Assembly (NCBI GenBank): GCA_964484255.1
Contig: CAZAEH010000005.1
Coordinates: 4,505-68,504 of the forward strand
Origin: UBA6215 sp964484255
GTDB lineage: Bacteria; Omnitrophota; Gorgyraeia; Pluralincolimonadales; Pluralincolimonadaceae
DNA: 64,000 nucleotides
Direction of reading: 5' to 3'
In this document: positions 1 to 8,868 of the stretch, piece by piece
Numbering within the stretch: position 1 is the first letter of the stretch
Layout: every line of letters begins with the position of its first letter
Translations under genes and position numbers: made by a program
The notes under the pieces: generated by a model
What the model was told of the DNA's origin: nothing
The model's input: only the letters and a program-made list of their open reading frames with translations
The model's database searches: none

Positions 1-54
1 CCGAAGCTTTTACATGAACTCGAGAAGAAGATCAGGGAAACAGCTACCGCATAA
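1..54 (+). CDS. recA: C-terminal end of probable RecA recombinase (partial)
   Basis: The first 17 codons before a TAA stop read PKLLHELEKKIRETATA. This matches the usual end of bacterial RecA, where a helix of the form ELxxxIEKKIRE closes the protein. The gene order supports it: recX, the RecA regulator, lies 1.5 kb downstream and alaS follows, a common recA-recX-alaS arrangement. Only the tail is inside the window, so the assignment rests on a short peptide and on context. Confidence 0.55.
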   Translation, partial: PKLLHELEKKIRETATA

Positions 55-81
55 TAAATGAAATTTTAAGGGGGGATCGAA

Positions 82-1488
82 ATGTTTAGGCGATCAGTGA
101 TAGCGGTTTTTAGTGTTTCGTTGTCGTTTTGGTTTAGTTACGGTGTTTTTGCCGAAACACAGGATATTGCTTCCGTAAAATCACTGGAGAATGCCTTTGC
201 AAATGTCGCGGACAGCGTCGGCCCGTCAGTGGTCTCTATCTCGACCGTCCATACTGCGAAGATCGGCGGTTCAAGACTCGGGAACGATGAGATGTTCCGG
301 CAATTCTTCAAGGATTTTTTCGGAGATATCCCTGAACGTGAGTACATGCAAAGGGGGATCGGATCGGGGTTCATAATCGATAAAGACGGCTATATACTGA
401 CTAACCAGCATGTTGTGGGATCGGCCGATAAGATCGAGGTAATACTGCCCGACGGCAGAAAATTTTCCGCGAGGATAATGGGGCAGGACATGAGAGCCGA
501 CCTGGCGGTGCTGAAAATAGACGCGACCGATCTTAAGGCCCTTGAGCTTGACGACTCGGACAGTGTAAGGATCGGTCAATTTGCGATAGCCATAGGTAAC
601 CCGTTTGGCATAGCCGCCAAACCTACGGTGACCGTAGGTGTTATAAGCGCCCTTAACAGGTCGCTACCCAGGTCCTCAAAGGGTGACCGCGACTACTCTG
701 ACCTTATACAGACAGATGCGGCTATCAATCCCGGTAACAGCGGCGGGCCGCTTGTTGATATCGATGGAAAGGTAATCGGCATCAATGTAGCTATAATATC
801 GACTACCGGCGGCTACCAGGGAATAGGATTTGCCATACCCATAAATGTAGCCAAGAGGGTCCTTAATGACCTCATATCGGGCAAGAAGGTGCTTTACGGC
901 TGGCTCGGAGTAAATGTCCAGGACATTGACGAGGATCTTGCCAAGAGCTTTGGGATAGCAGATACCAAAGGCGTTGTAGTTGCCAAGGTCATGCCGGACA
1001 GCCCTGCCGAACAAGGCAAGATGAAGACGGGTGATATCATAAAGAGTTTTGACGGTAAGCCGGTTGAGAATGTGCGCGAACTTTTGAAGCTGGTAGGGCG
1101 GGCGCCTATAGGCAGTAAGGTAAAAGTCGGCGTCATTAGGGACAAGAAGAATTTGGCCCTCGATATAGTCATAGCCCAAAGGCCGGATTCGTTAGAGGAT
1201 ACCGCAGGAAACGAACCGGAAGGTGGGGTCTGGCGCGGCATAAGCGTTACCGAGAAAGAAGGTCAGGTCATAGTCTCTGATGTTGAACCCGGGACTCCGG
1301 CTGACATTGCAGGCCTGAGGCCGGGAGACAGGATAATTGAGCTCAACAGGCAGGCCATAAAATCGGCGGCTGACTACAATAGAATTATAAAGGCTGCCAA
1401 GGGAGATGTCCTGTTATTGACCACAAGGGGTTACGCCGTTATCAAGGAAGAGATGAAAGAAGGGCGGGGAAACAACGGAAACCGGTGA
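82..1488 (+). CDS. degP: HtrA/DegP-type periplasmic serine protease with two PDZ domains
   Basis: This is an exported trypsin-fold protease that degrades or refolds damaged envelope proteins. Residues 1-24 form a signal peptide ending near GVFA. The protease domain spans about 35-265 with a visible catalytic triad: H110 (in TNQHVVG), D140 (in DLAVLKID) and S220 (in GNSGGPL). Two PDZ domains follow at about 270-370 and 385-465. At 468 residues it has the normal DegP/DegQ length. A strong purine-rich Shine-Dalgarno (AAGGGGGG) precedes the ATG. It lies between recA and recX, which is unusual, and its last codons overlap the open frame of recX. DegP, DegQ and MucD cannot be told apart from sequence alone. 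Confidence 0.95.
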   Translation: MFRRSVIAVFSVSLSFWFSYGVFAETQDIASVKSLENAFANVADSVGPSVVSISTVHTAKIGGSRLGNDEMFRQFFKDFFGDIPEREYMQRGIGSGFIIDKDGYILTNQHVVGSADKIEVILPDGRKFSARIMGQDMRADLAVLKIDATDLKALELDDSDSVRIGQFAIAIGNPFGIAAKPTVTVGVISALNRSLPRSSKGDRDYSDLIQTDAAINPGNSGGPLVDIDGKVIGINVAIISTTGGYQGIGFAIPINVAKRVLNDLISGKKVLYGWLGVNVQDIDEDLAKSFGIADTKGVVVAKVMPDSPAEQGKMKTGDIIKSFDGKPVENVRELLKLVGRAPIGSKVKVGVIRDKKNLALDIVIAQRPDSLEDTAGNEPEGGVWRGISVTEKEGQVIVSDVEPGTPADIAGLRPGDRIIELNRQAIKSAADYNRIIKAAKGDVLLLTTRGYAVIKEEMKEGRGNNGNR

Positions 1489-1570
1489 GAGCGGCGGGGA
1501 CAAGGAATTACAAAGAGCGAGGGCGGATGCCTTAAGGCTTTTAAGGTTCCGCCCCCGCAGTATAAAGGAG

Positions 1571-1978
1571 ATGGCCCTGCGTTTGAAGCAGAAGGGCCAT
1601 CGCGGCATTATAATAGCTGCGACCATAGACAGCCTCAAAACTAAGGGTATGCTTGACGATCTGGCTTTCGCGAAATTGTGGATAGGCGACAGGATCTCGC
1701 TGAAACCCGCAGGGAAGAGCCTTATAGAGGGGGAACTCAGGTCTAAAGGTATCGACGATGCTACGATCGATGAGGCTTTCGGCGGATACGAAGGTTTATA
1801 TGACGAATACGAGTTGGCGCTGCCGCTTGCCCGCAAAAAGATAAGAACGATCAGAGGGGTTGAGCCCGAGAAGGCCAAGAGGAAGGTCTTTGATTTTTTA
1901 TTAAGAAGGGGCTTTTCCCGCAATACCATCTGGAAAGTTATCAAGGATAATTATGACTACGGACCAACTGAGGAGTAA
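1571..1978 (+). CDS. recX: RecX regulatory protein, 5' end uncertain (frame open from 1457)
   Basis: RecX binds RecA filaments and modulates recombination. The 135-residue product starting at ATG 1571 carries the helical repeats of the family, for example the LLDD-like segment GMLDDLAFAKLW and a C-terminal FDFLLRRGFS segment. The conserved first helix lies upstream of this ATG: the same frame is open from 1457 and encodes ALRLLRFRPRSIKE directly before MALRLKQKG. No ATG, GTG or TTG occurs in that frame between its stop at 1454-1456 and 1571. The annotated start is therefore probably too late, and the real protein needs a rare start codon, translational coupling with frameshift from the protease gene, or correction of an indel. 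The 3' end overlaps alaS by 26 bases. Confidence 0.8.
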   Translation: MALRLKQKGHRGIIIAATIDSLKTKGMLDDLAFAKLWIGDRISLKPAGKSLIEGELRSKGIDDATIDEAFGGYEGLYDEYELALPLARKKIRTIRGVEPEKAKRKVFDFLLRRGFSRNTIWKVIKDNYDYGPTEE

Positions 1979-4580
1979 ATTCCTGGCTTTTTTTGAAAGC
2001 AAAGGGCATCCCGTGATCCCTTCGGATTCCCTTGTTCCCAAGGACGATCCGACGGTCTTATTTACAAGTGCCGGGATGAACCAGTTCAAAGATTATTTTC
2101 TCGGCAAACGCAAGGACCTTAGGCGCGCAGCCAGCTGCCAGAAATGCTTAAGGACCGGCGACCTGGATAATGTCGGTAAGACCCCTTCACACCATTCTTT
2201 CTTCGAAATGCTGGGTAATTTCTCTTTTGGAGACTATTTCAAGGAAGAAGCGATAGCATGGGCGTGGGAATTCCTTACAAAAGAGCTTGGAATGAAAGAA
2301 AAGGACCTGTGGGTATCTGTTTACAAGGATGACGATGAGGCCTACAGGATATGGAAGGACAAAATAAAGGTCCCGGAAGAGCGAATAGTCAAGTTTGGGG
2401 CTAAAGATAATTTCTGGCCTGCCAATGCGCCTGAAGACGGCCCGAATGGTCCATGCGGTCCGTGCTCCGAGATATATTTTGACCGTGGCGAAAAATACGG
2501 GTGCGGAAAACCCGATTGCAAGCCGGGTTGCTGCCGCAGGCATGTTGAGGTCTGGAACCTGGTCTTTACACAATTTAACAGGACCGGTTTGAATACGTTG
2601 GAACCTTTGCCTAATAAGAATATCGATACCGGTATGGGCCTTGAGAGGCTTGCGTCGGTTATGCAGGGAGTTTCTACAAATTTTGAGACGGATATATTCA
2701 AGCCTATAATCGATGGGATCGAATGCCTGGCCGGAAAAGCGGATATTGCCCACAGGAATGCTATTGCCGACCATGTAAGGGCCGCAGTGTTCTGTATAAC
2801 CGACGGTGTTTTGCCCGCCAATACCGGCAGGGGTTATGTGCTCAAGACCCTTATAAGGCGTTCTCTCGTGCACGGCAAGTTCCTCGGCCTTAACGAGCCT
2901 TTTCTCTATAAGCTCGTGGACAGTGTCCTGTTGGCCATGAAAGGCGGATACCCGGATATAGGCGAACGCAGGGAGAATATCAGTATAATCATAAAGTCCG
3001 AGGAGGAAAAGTTTTTCCAGATAAACGAAGATGTCAGGGTTGATCTCGAGATGCTTGCCGTTGCGCTCAAAAAGATCGGTAAAGATTTAGTATCCGGCGA
3101 CAAGGTATTCTATTTCCATGATACCCGCGGACTTCCAATAGACCTGATGAAGGAGTTTGCCTCCGATGAAGGCCTGACACTCGATATGGACGGCTATGAA
3201 AAACTTATGGATGAGCAGCGTAGGAAATCCCGCGGGTCGACGAAATTGACCGGGGAGGTCTTCGCTGAAACCCTTAGCGCGGCAGTGATGGGAACCGGCA
3301 GCAGATCGGAGTTTACCGGTTATGAGGCGTTGGCCTGTGATGCCAAGATCATAGCTTTGTTTAAGGGCAATAAGGCAGTAGGATCGATAACTGGCGCAGG
3401 TGAATTTGCAGCAGTTCTCGATGCCACCCCTTTTTACGGTGAGACCGGCGGGCAGGTAGGGGATACGGGTATTATAAAGGGAAACGGATACGAGATAGAA
3501 GTTACGGATACCAAGCTCGCGGAGAAGATTCCGGTGCACATGTGCCGTATCGGATCGGGCGAAGTAAAGACCGGAGATAAAGTAAAGGCGGAGGTAGACG
3601 GTCCGAGGAGGGCGGCAATAGCGCGCCACCATACAGCCACTCATTTATTGCAGGCAGCCTTAAGGCAGGTTTTAGGAAAACATGTTAACCAGTCGGGTTC
3701 CCTTGTGGCGCCTGACAAACTGAGGTTCGATTTTACCCATTTTAAGCCTATGAGCTCCGAAGAGCTTCATGACGTCGAAGCCCTGGTAAATGAGAATATA
3801 CGGAAAGATTCCGCGCTCAGTATAAGCATAATGGACATAGATGAAGCGAAAAAAACCGGGGCAACGGCATTGTTCGGTGAAAAATACGACAAAAAAGTCC
3901 GCGTTGTAGATATAAAGGGCATATCAAAAGAATTCTGCGGTGGTACCCACCTGCGGGCTACCGGAGAGATAGGCCTCTTCAAGATCCTTAATGAAGGTTC
4001 GGTCGCCGCCGGTATAAGGAGGATAGAGGCAGTAGCCGGTGAAGCGGCGTATAAGAACGTGAAGGAATCGGAAGCCCTCCTGAAAGAGGTTGCGGATTCC
4101 CTTATGGTCAGCCCCGAGATGCTGCCTGACCAGATCGAAAAGCTGCTTTTAAAAGTTGGCGATCTCGAGAAGAAGCTTAAGAACTTCCAATCGGGATGGC
4201 TTAAAGACAAAGCAAAAGAACTTGTCTCAGGAAAGGAATTATTGGATAATGGTATTGCTATTGTAGCAAGAAGGATAGACGGTTGCGGCCCTGATACGCT
4301 TGTAAACCTCACTGATGCTGTCAAATCCTCTCTTGGGAAGAGGGTTGTAAGTATCTTTGCCGGTGCTTATGAGGGCAAGGCGTTCATAGTCGCCGGGGTA
4401 ACAAAGGACCTTGCCGGAGAAGGTCTTGATGCGCGCTTAGCGGTAAAAGCGATGTCGAAACTGATATCTGGCGGCGGCGGCGGCCGGCCGGACCTCTCGC
4501 AAGCAGGAGGCAGGGACATATCCAGGATCGATGAAGCGATAAAGGCCGGGGTCGAGGCCGTAAAAGGGATGGTCAAATGA
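1953..4580 (+). CDS. alaS: Alanine-tRNA ligase
   Basis: This class II aminoacyl-tRNA synthetase charges tRNA-Ala. The 875 residues match the full-length bacterial enzyme. The N-terminal aminoacylation domain opens with a typical SKGH segment and FTSAGMNQF. The editing domain has the zinc-binding HxxxH (H560 and H564 in HHTATHLL) and the CGGTH motif (C662, H666). A C-terminal glycine-rich segment SGGGGGRPDLSQAGG belongs to the C-Ala/DHHA1 domain. It overlaps recX at the 5' end and hisD by 4 bases (ATGA) at the 3' end, so it is probably co-transcribed with the histidine genes. No T-box leader is visible upstream. Confidence 0.98.
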   Translation: MTTDQLRSKFLAFFESKGHPVIPSDSLVPKDDPTVLFTSAGMNQFKDYFLGKRKDLRRAASCQKCLRTGDLDNVGKTPSHHSFFEMLGNFSFGDYFKEEAIAWAWEFLTKELGMKEKDLWVSVYKDDDEAYRIWKDKIKVPEERIVKFGAKDNFWPANAPEDGPNGPCGPCSEIYFDRGEKYGCGKPDCKPGCCRRHVEVWNLVFTQFNRTGLNTLEPLPNKNIDTGMGLERLASVMQGVSTNFETDIFKPIIDGIECLAGKADIAHRNAIADHVRAAVFCITDGVLPANTGRGYVLKTLIRRSLVHGKFLGLNEPFLYKLVDSVLLAMKGGYPDIGERRENISIIIKSEEEKFFQINEDVRVDLEMLAVALKKIGKDLVSGDKVFYFHDTRGLPIDLMKEFASDEGLTLDMDGYEKLMDEQRRKSRGSTKLTGEVFAETLSAAVMGTGSRSEFTGYEALACDAKIIALFKGNKAVGSITGAGEFAAVLDATPFYGETGGQVGDTGIIKGNGYEIEVTDTKLAEKIPVHMCRIGSGEVKTGDKVKAEVDGPRRAAIARHHTATHLLQAALRQVLGKHVNQSGSLVAPDKLRFDFTHFKPMSSEELHDVEALVNENIRKDSALSISIMDIDEAKKTGATALFGEKYDKKVRVVDIKGISKEFCGGTHLRATGEIGLFKILNEGSVAAGIRRIEAVAGEAAYKNVKESEALLKEVADSLMVSPEMLPDQIEKLLLKVGDLEKKLKNFQSGWLKDKAKELVSGKELLDNGIAIVARRIDGCGPDTLVNLTDAVKSSLGKRVVSIFAGAYEGKAFIVAGVTKDLAGEGLDARLAVKAMSKLISGGGGGRPDLSQAGGRDISRIDEAIKAGVEAVKGMVK

Positions 4581-5800
4581 AGATAGTCAAGATATACGGT
4601 AAAGAGTTCGAGAAACTTTGCAACAGGTATAACAACCGCAAGAAAAGGGTAACGGAGAGCGTCTCGAAGATAGTTGAGGATGTAAGGCTTAATGGTGATG
4701 AAGCGCTCATAAAATATACCAGGAAATTCGATAAGGTAAAAATTCCCCAGAGGCAACTGCGTGTTACCGAGAGCGAGGCGAGCGGGGCTTTCCAGGATAT
4801 AGACTCCGAGTTCATCTCCGAGCTCAAGAATATAATTGATAACGTCACGAAGTTCTATAAGAAACAAGTCAGAAGCAAAAAGTCCTGGAGGATAGTCGAT
4901 GAAGACGGTGTTGTCCTCGGGGAGAAATATGAACCTATAGAAAGGGTAGGTATATACGTACCTGCCGGTACGGCGCCTTTGGTGTCTACGGTCTATATGA
5001 CCGTACTTCCGGCCAGGGTCGCAGGGGTCAAGTCCATTGTCCTGTGCACTCCCCCTAACAAGTTCCAGAGTGTCGATCCGTACATATTGGCTGTTGCAAA
5101 CCTGCTTAAGGTTGACGAGATATACAAGGTGGGAGGGGCCCAGGCTATTGCCGCCCTTGCTTTCGGGACAAAGAGCATCCCGAAAGTGGATAAGATAGTC
5201 GGTCCCGGCAATGACTACGTAACGGAGGCCAAGAGACAGGTTTTCGGTTATGCTGATATCGATATGATAGCAGGTCCCTCGGAAGTCGTTATTATGGCGA
5301 ACAGGTCCACCAACCCGCTTTATGTCATCAAAGACCTTGAAGCGCAAAGCGAACACTATAAGGGCCTCTCGATACTCGTAACTACATCCAAGCCGCTCGC
5401 AAAGACCGTGAAAAAGGAAGTTTCCAGGGGCTATATTATACTTGTCAAGAATATGGAAGAAGCATGTGATGTGGTAAACAAGCTTGCCCCCGAGCACTTG
5501 CAGATAATGGTAAAGAACCCGCAGACATGGTCCAAGAGGATCAATAACGCAGGGGCTATATTCCTGGGGCAGTATTCACCTACTGCGATCGGTGATTATG
5601 TCGCAGGCCCGAGCCATGTGCTTCCGACAAGCGGCACGGCCCGTTTCTTTTCCGGGCTTGGCATAGAGGATTTCATGAAGTCGTCACATATTGTCTCATA
5701 TTCAAAAAAGGCCCTGGAGAAGACCAGGAAGTCCATAGAGAAGATAACCAAGCTTGAGGGCCTCAACAAGCACATGGAATCGATCAAAGCGAGGTTTTAG
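4577..5800 (+). CDS. hisD: Histidinol dehydrogenase
   Basis: HisD catalyses the last two steps of histidine synthesis, oxidising histidinol to histidine with NAD and zinc. The 407 residues are slightly shorter than the common ~430. Family motifs are present: PAGTAPLVSTVYM near residue 125, the AGPSEV stretch near 232, the zinc-site region AQSEH near 256, and the catalytic PEH near 304 (in LAPEHLQIM). The start codon overlaps the alaS stop (ATGA) and the next gene follows directly. It is the first gene of the his block, an uncommon position right behind a tRNA synthetase gene. Confidence 0.97.
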   Translation: MKIVKIYGKEFEKLCNRYNNRKKRVTESVSKIVEDVRLNGDEALIKYTRKFDKVKIPQRQLRVTESEASGAFQDIDSEFISELKNIIDNVTKFYKKQVRSKKSWRIVDEDGVVLGEKYEPIERVGIYVPAGTAPLVSTVYMTVLPARVAGVKSIVLCTPPNKFQSVDPYILAVANLLKVDEIYKVGGAQAIAALAFGTKSIPKVDKIVGPGNDYVTEAKRQVFGYADIDMIAGPSEVVIMANRSTNPLYVIKDLEAQSEHYKGLSILVTTSKPLAKTVKKEVSRGYIILVKNMEEACDVVNKLAPEHLQIMVKNPQTWSKRINNAGAIFLGQYSPTAIGDYVAGPSHVLPTSGTARFFSGLGIEDFMKSSHIVSYSKKALEKTRKSIEKITKLEGLNKHMESIKARF

Positions 5801-6409
5801 ATGAAGAACAGGCTCGTAAGGCACAAGAGGAAGACAACCGAGACAAACATTTCGGTAGAGCTTAATATCGACGGAACCGGTAAATTCCGTATTTATACCG
5901 GAATAGGTTTTCTTGATCATATGTTGTCTCTTTTTGCCAGGCACGGCTGTTTCGACTTAAAAGTCATGGCAAAAGGCGATTTGGACGTGGATATCCACCA
6001 TACCAACGAGGATGTCGGAATAGTTTTAGGCGAAGCATTTGCCAAGGCTCTTGGTGATAAGAAGGGCATACGCCGTTTTGGGTCTAAGGATATCGCGGTG
6101 CCTATGGAAGAGGCCTTGGCCCGCATAGCTTTGGACATAAGCGGAAGGCCGTCATTATATATGCGCTGTGTAGGAAAGCCTGTGCCTCCTACTCTGCTAG
6201 ACAGGCAGGGTTATAATTTATCAAGCGCCAAACAATTCCTTGAAGCTTTCGTCAGGAATTCAGGGGTCAACCTGCATGTCGAATACCGCGGAGAAGACCT
6301 GCACCATGTACTTGAGGCAGTATTTAAGGGATTCGGAAGGGCATTATGCGATGCAACCAGGAAAGATCCCAGGATAAAAGGTGTTCCTTCCACAAAAGGG
6401 AGACTATGA
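5801..6409 (+). CDS. hisB: Imidazoleglycerol-phosphate dehydratase
   Basis: This manganese-dependent enzyme dehydrates imidazole glycerol phosphate in histidine synthesis. The 202 residues correspond to the monofunctional form without the histidinol-phosphatase domain of enterobacterial HisB. The duplicated metal-binding halves are visible: GFLDHMLSLFARHG near residue 35, HHTNEDVGI near 66, and DLHHVLEAVFKG near 167. It begins with no gap after the hisD stop, and its stop overlaps the hisH start (ATGA). Confidence 0.97.
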   Translation: MKNRLVRHKRKTTETNISVELNIDGTGKFRIYTGIGFLDHMLSLFARHGCFDLKVMAKGDLDVDIHHTNEDVGIVLGEAFAKALGDKKGIRRFGSKDIAVPMEEALARIALDISGRPSLYMRCVGKPVPPTLLDRQGYNLSSAKQFLEAFVRNSGVNLHVEYRGEDLHHVLEAVFKGFGRALCDATRKDPRIKGVPSTKGRL

Positions 6410-7017
6410 AACAAAGGATAGCCGTTGTAGATTACGGGATGGGTAACCTTAGGAGTGCGTCCAAGGCCCTGGAGGCCGTCGGGGCTAAGGTGCAGGTTTC
6501 TGACAAGCCCCGGGATATACTTAAGGCTGATAAACTGGTATTCCCCGGAGTGGGGGCTTTTAAAGATGCCATGGAAGAACTCAAGGCACGAAAACTCATA
6601 GACCCTATAAAAGAATTCGTTTTTTCGGGAAGGCCTTTTTTGGGGCTCTGCCTGGGCCTGCAGTTGTTGTTCCCCAAGAGCGAAGAAGCCGGTTCATGCA
6701 GGGGTCTGAGTCTTATCGAAGGGAAGGTCCTTAAATTCAAGCCCGGAAGATTAAAGGTGCCCCATATGGGATGGAACCGGCTTTATGCTATGAACGGTTG
6801 CCCTCTCTTTAAGGGTATACGCGATGGGACTTACGTTTATTTCGTCCACTCATATTATGCTTTACCTGAAGACAAGGGATCCGTAGCCGCTTACACGGAT
6901 TACGGGGTTAGATTCGCATCGGCTATCTGGTCTGATAACATATACGCGACCCAGTTCCACCCTGAAAAGAGCCAGGAGTTGGGTTTGCAAATACTGAGGA
7001 ATTTTTTGAAGATATGA
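6406..7017 (+). CDS. hisH: Imidazole glycerol phosphate synthase, glutaminase subunit HisH
   Basis: HisH hydrolyses glutamine and feeds ammonia to HisF, which makes imidazole glycerol phosphate and AICAR. The 203-residue class I amidotransferase has the nucleophile C82 in GLCLGLQ and the His-Glu pair H185/E187 in FHPEKS. The start is placed at ATG 6406 because the protein then begins MKQRIAVVDYGMGN, as in the family, and overlaps the hisB stop as ATGA. An upstream ATG at 6346 would add residues that only read hisB in another frame. Confidence 0.96.
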   Translation: MKQRIAVVDYGMGNLRSASKALEAVGAKVQVSDKPRDILKADKLVFPGVGAFKDAMEELKARKLIDPIKEFVFSGRPFLGLCLGLQLLFPKSEEAGSCRGLSLIEGKVLKFKPGRLKVPHMGWNRLYAMNGCPLFKGIRDGTYVYFVHSYYALPEDKGSVAAYTDYGVRFASAIWSDNIYATQFHPEKSQELGLQILRNFLKI

Positions 7018-7745
7018 TAGTGATACCTGCTGTTGACATAAGGGGCGGCAATGTTGTAAGGCTTTTTAGGGGGGATTTCTCCAGGGAGACCGTATATTCG
7101 GATAATCCCGTGAAAATGGCGCTCTGGTGGCAGAGTGAGGGGGCAAAGCGGTTGCATGTAGTAGACCTGGACGGGGCGCTGGAAGGAAAACTCAAGAACC
7201 TCAACTGGATAAGGAAAATAACGGCTTCACTGGATATTCCCATAGAAGTGGGGGGCGGCATAAGGACCGAGTCCGACCTGCAGACGGTGATAAAGGCCGG
7301 GGCCTCCTATGCGATACTCGGGACAAAAGCCTGCGAGGATGAGGAATTCCTAAGGAAAGCGGTCGATAAATACAAAGACAAGATAATCGTAAGCCTTGAC
7401 GTAAGGGACGGTTACCTGCAGACAAAGGGATGGGTCAATCCGACAGAGATAAAAGCGATCGATTTCGCCCAAAGGATAAAGATGCTGGGGGTCCAGACTG
7501 TCGAATATACCGATATCTCCCGTGACGGGACACTCCAAGGGCCGGGCTTCGGCAATATCCTCAAGTTCCTGGGCGATGTAAAGATCGATATGATAGTTTC
7601 CGGCGGAATATCAACCCTTGCCGACTTGAAGATACTCAGGGATTACAACAGGAAAGAGATAACGGGTGTAATAGTGGGCCGAGCCCTGTACGACAAGAAG
7701 ATATTGATAAAGGATGCCAACAAGATATGCTCGCAAAAAGGATAA
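7014..7745 (+). CDS. hisA: Phosphoribosylformimino-AICAR phosphate isomerase
   Basis: HisA is a TIM-barrel isomerase that performs the Amadori rearrangement of ProFAR to PRFAR. At 243 residues it has the usual length. The two catalytic aspartates are visible: D8 in PAVDIRGG and D129 in SLDVRDG. Phosphate-binding glycines occur in VGGGIR and VSGGIS. The start overlaps the hisH stop by 4 bases and the end overlaps hisF by 19 bases, consistent with translational coupling. Confidence 0.97.
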   Translation: MIVIPAVDIRGGNVVRLFRGDFSRETVYSDNPVKMALWWQSEGAKRLHVVDLDGALEGKLKNLNWIRKITASLDIPIEVGGGIRTESDLQTVIKAGASYAILGTKACEDEEFLRKAVDKYKDKIIVSLDVRDGYLQTKGWVNPTEIKAIDFAQRIKMLGVQTVEYTDISRDGTLQGPGFGNILKFLGDVKIDMIVSGGISTLADLKILRDYNRKEITGVIVGRALYDKKILIKDANKICSQKG

Positions 7746-8482
7746 TACCCTGCCTGGACGTGAAGGACGGCAGAGTAGTAAAAGGGGTTAACTTCGTCAA
7801 TCTGCGCGATGCGGGAGACCCTGTCGTCAACGCCTCTTTCTATGAAAAAGAGGGTGCCGACGAACTCGTATTCCTGGATATCACGGCAAGTTATGAGGAC
7901 AGGGACACAATGGTCAGCGTAGTGCGCAGAACGGCGGAACAGGTCTTCATGCCCTTGACCGTCGGAGGCGGCATAAGGAACATATCGGATATCAGGAACC
8001 TGCTTAACGCGGGTGCTGACAAGGTTTCGATCAATACGGCTGCCGTTAAGGATCCCGGGCTTATATCTGAATCGTCCAGGAGGTTCGGGAGCCAGTGTAT
8101 AGTTGTTGCTATAGATGCCAAGAAACGAGCCAAGGGCTGGGAAGTTTTTATCCACGGAGGCAGGACGCCGACCGGAATAGATGCCGTAAAATGGGCCAGG
8201 CAAGCCGAAAGAAGGGGCGCAGGAGAGATCCTGCTGACATCCATGGACAGGGACGGCACCAAGGCAGGCTATGACCTGCGTCTGACCAGGGAGATATCAA
8301 GGAGCGTAGGGATACCTGTTATTGCCTCGGGAGGGGCAGGATCCCCGAAACATCTTTTTGATGGGCTGACCGAGGGAAAAGCGGATGCCGTTCTCGCGGC
8401 ATCAATCTTCCATTTCAGGGAATACTCCATAAAGCAAATTAAACAATACTTAAAGAGAAAGGGAGTAGCGGTAAGGATATGA
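7727..8482 (+). CDS. hisF: Imidazole glycerol phosphate synthase, cyclase subunit HisF
   Basis: HisF is the cyclase partner of HisH and produces imidazole glycerol phosphate and AICAR from PRFAR and ammonia. The 251-residue TIM barrel has the catalytic aspartates D11 (in PCLDVKDG) and D130 (in VAIDAKKR), the signature GVNFVNLRDAGDP and the phosphate-binding VGGGIR. It begins inside the end of hisA and overlaps hisI by 4 bases. Confidence 0.98.
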   Translation: MLAKRIIPCLDVKDGRVVKGVNFVNLRDAGDPVVNASFYEKEGADELVFLDITASYEDRDTMVSVVRRTAEQVFMPLTVGGGIRNISDIRNLLNAGADKVSINTAAVKDPGLISESSRRFGSQCIVVAIDAKKRAKGWEVFIHGGRTPTGIDAVKWARQAERRGAGEILLTSMDRDGTKAGYDLRLTREISRSVGIPVIASGGAGSPKHLFDGLTEGKADAVLAASIFHFREYSIKQIKQYLKRKGVAVRI

Positions 8483-8868
8483 ATAAATTCGTTAAAGGAC
8501 TGAAGTTCAACGGGAACGGGCTGGTACCGGCAGTCATACAGGACGCGAAGAACAACGAAGTACTTATGGTCGCTTATATGAACGATGAGGCCGTGAAAAA
8601 GACATTAAAGACAAAGAAAGCCCATTTTTATTCCAGGTCAAGGAAGAAACTCTGGCTTAAAGGTGAGTCATCGGGGCATGTGCAGAAGGTAAAAGAAATA
8701 CGTTTTGACTGCGATGCCGATTGCTTGCTTGTAAAGGTTGACCAGGTCGGCGGTGCATGCCATACGGGTTACAGGTCATGTTTTTACAGGAAACTAAAGG
8801 ACAATAGGGGCAGCATTTGCATATCCGGCAAGAAGATGTTCGACCCGGATAAAGTCTATAAAAAATGA
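8479..8868 (+). CDS. hisI: Phosphoribosyl-AMP cyclohydrolase
   Basis: HisI opens the purine ring of PR-AMP, the third step of histidine synthesis, and uses zinc and magnesium. The 129 residues show the family signatures VLMVAYMN, HFYSRSRKKLWLKGESSGH, the metal-binding DCDADC segment and CHTGYRSCFYR. It is the stand-alone cyclohydrolase: the HisE pyrophosphohydrolase domain often fused to it is absent and no hisE occurs elsewhere in the window. Its stop overlaps the trpE start (ATGA), joining the his and trp blocks. Confidence 0.97.
   Translation: MNKFVKGLKFNGNGLVPAVIQDAKNNEVLMVAYMNDEAVKKTLKTKKAHFYSRSRKKLWLKGESSGHVQKVKEIRFDCDADCLLVKVDQVGGACHTGYRSCFYRKLKDNRGSICISGKKMFDPDKVYKK

Noticed and set aside
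6346..6405. Extended start of hisH within hisB
   Set aside because: The added 20 residues are out-of-frame hisB; the family starts at MKQRIAVVDYG (6406).
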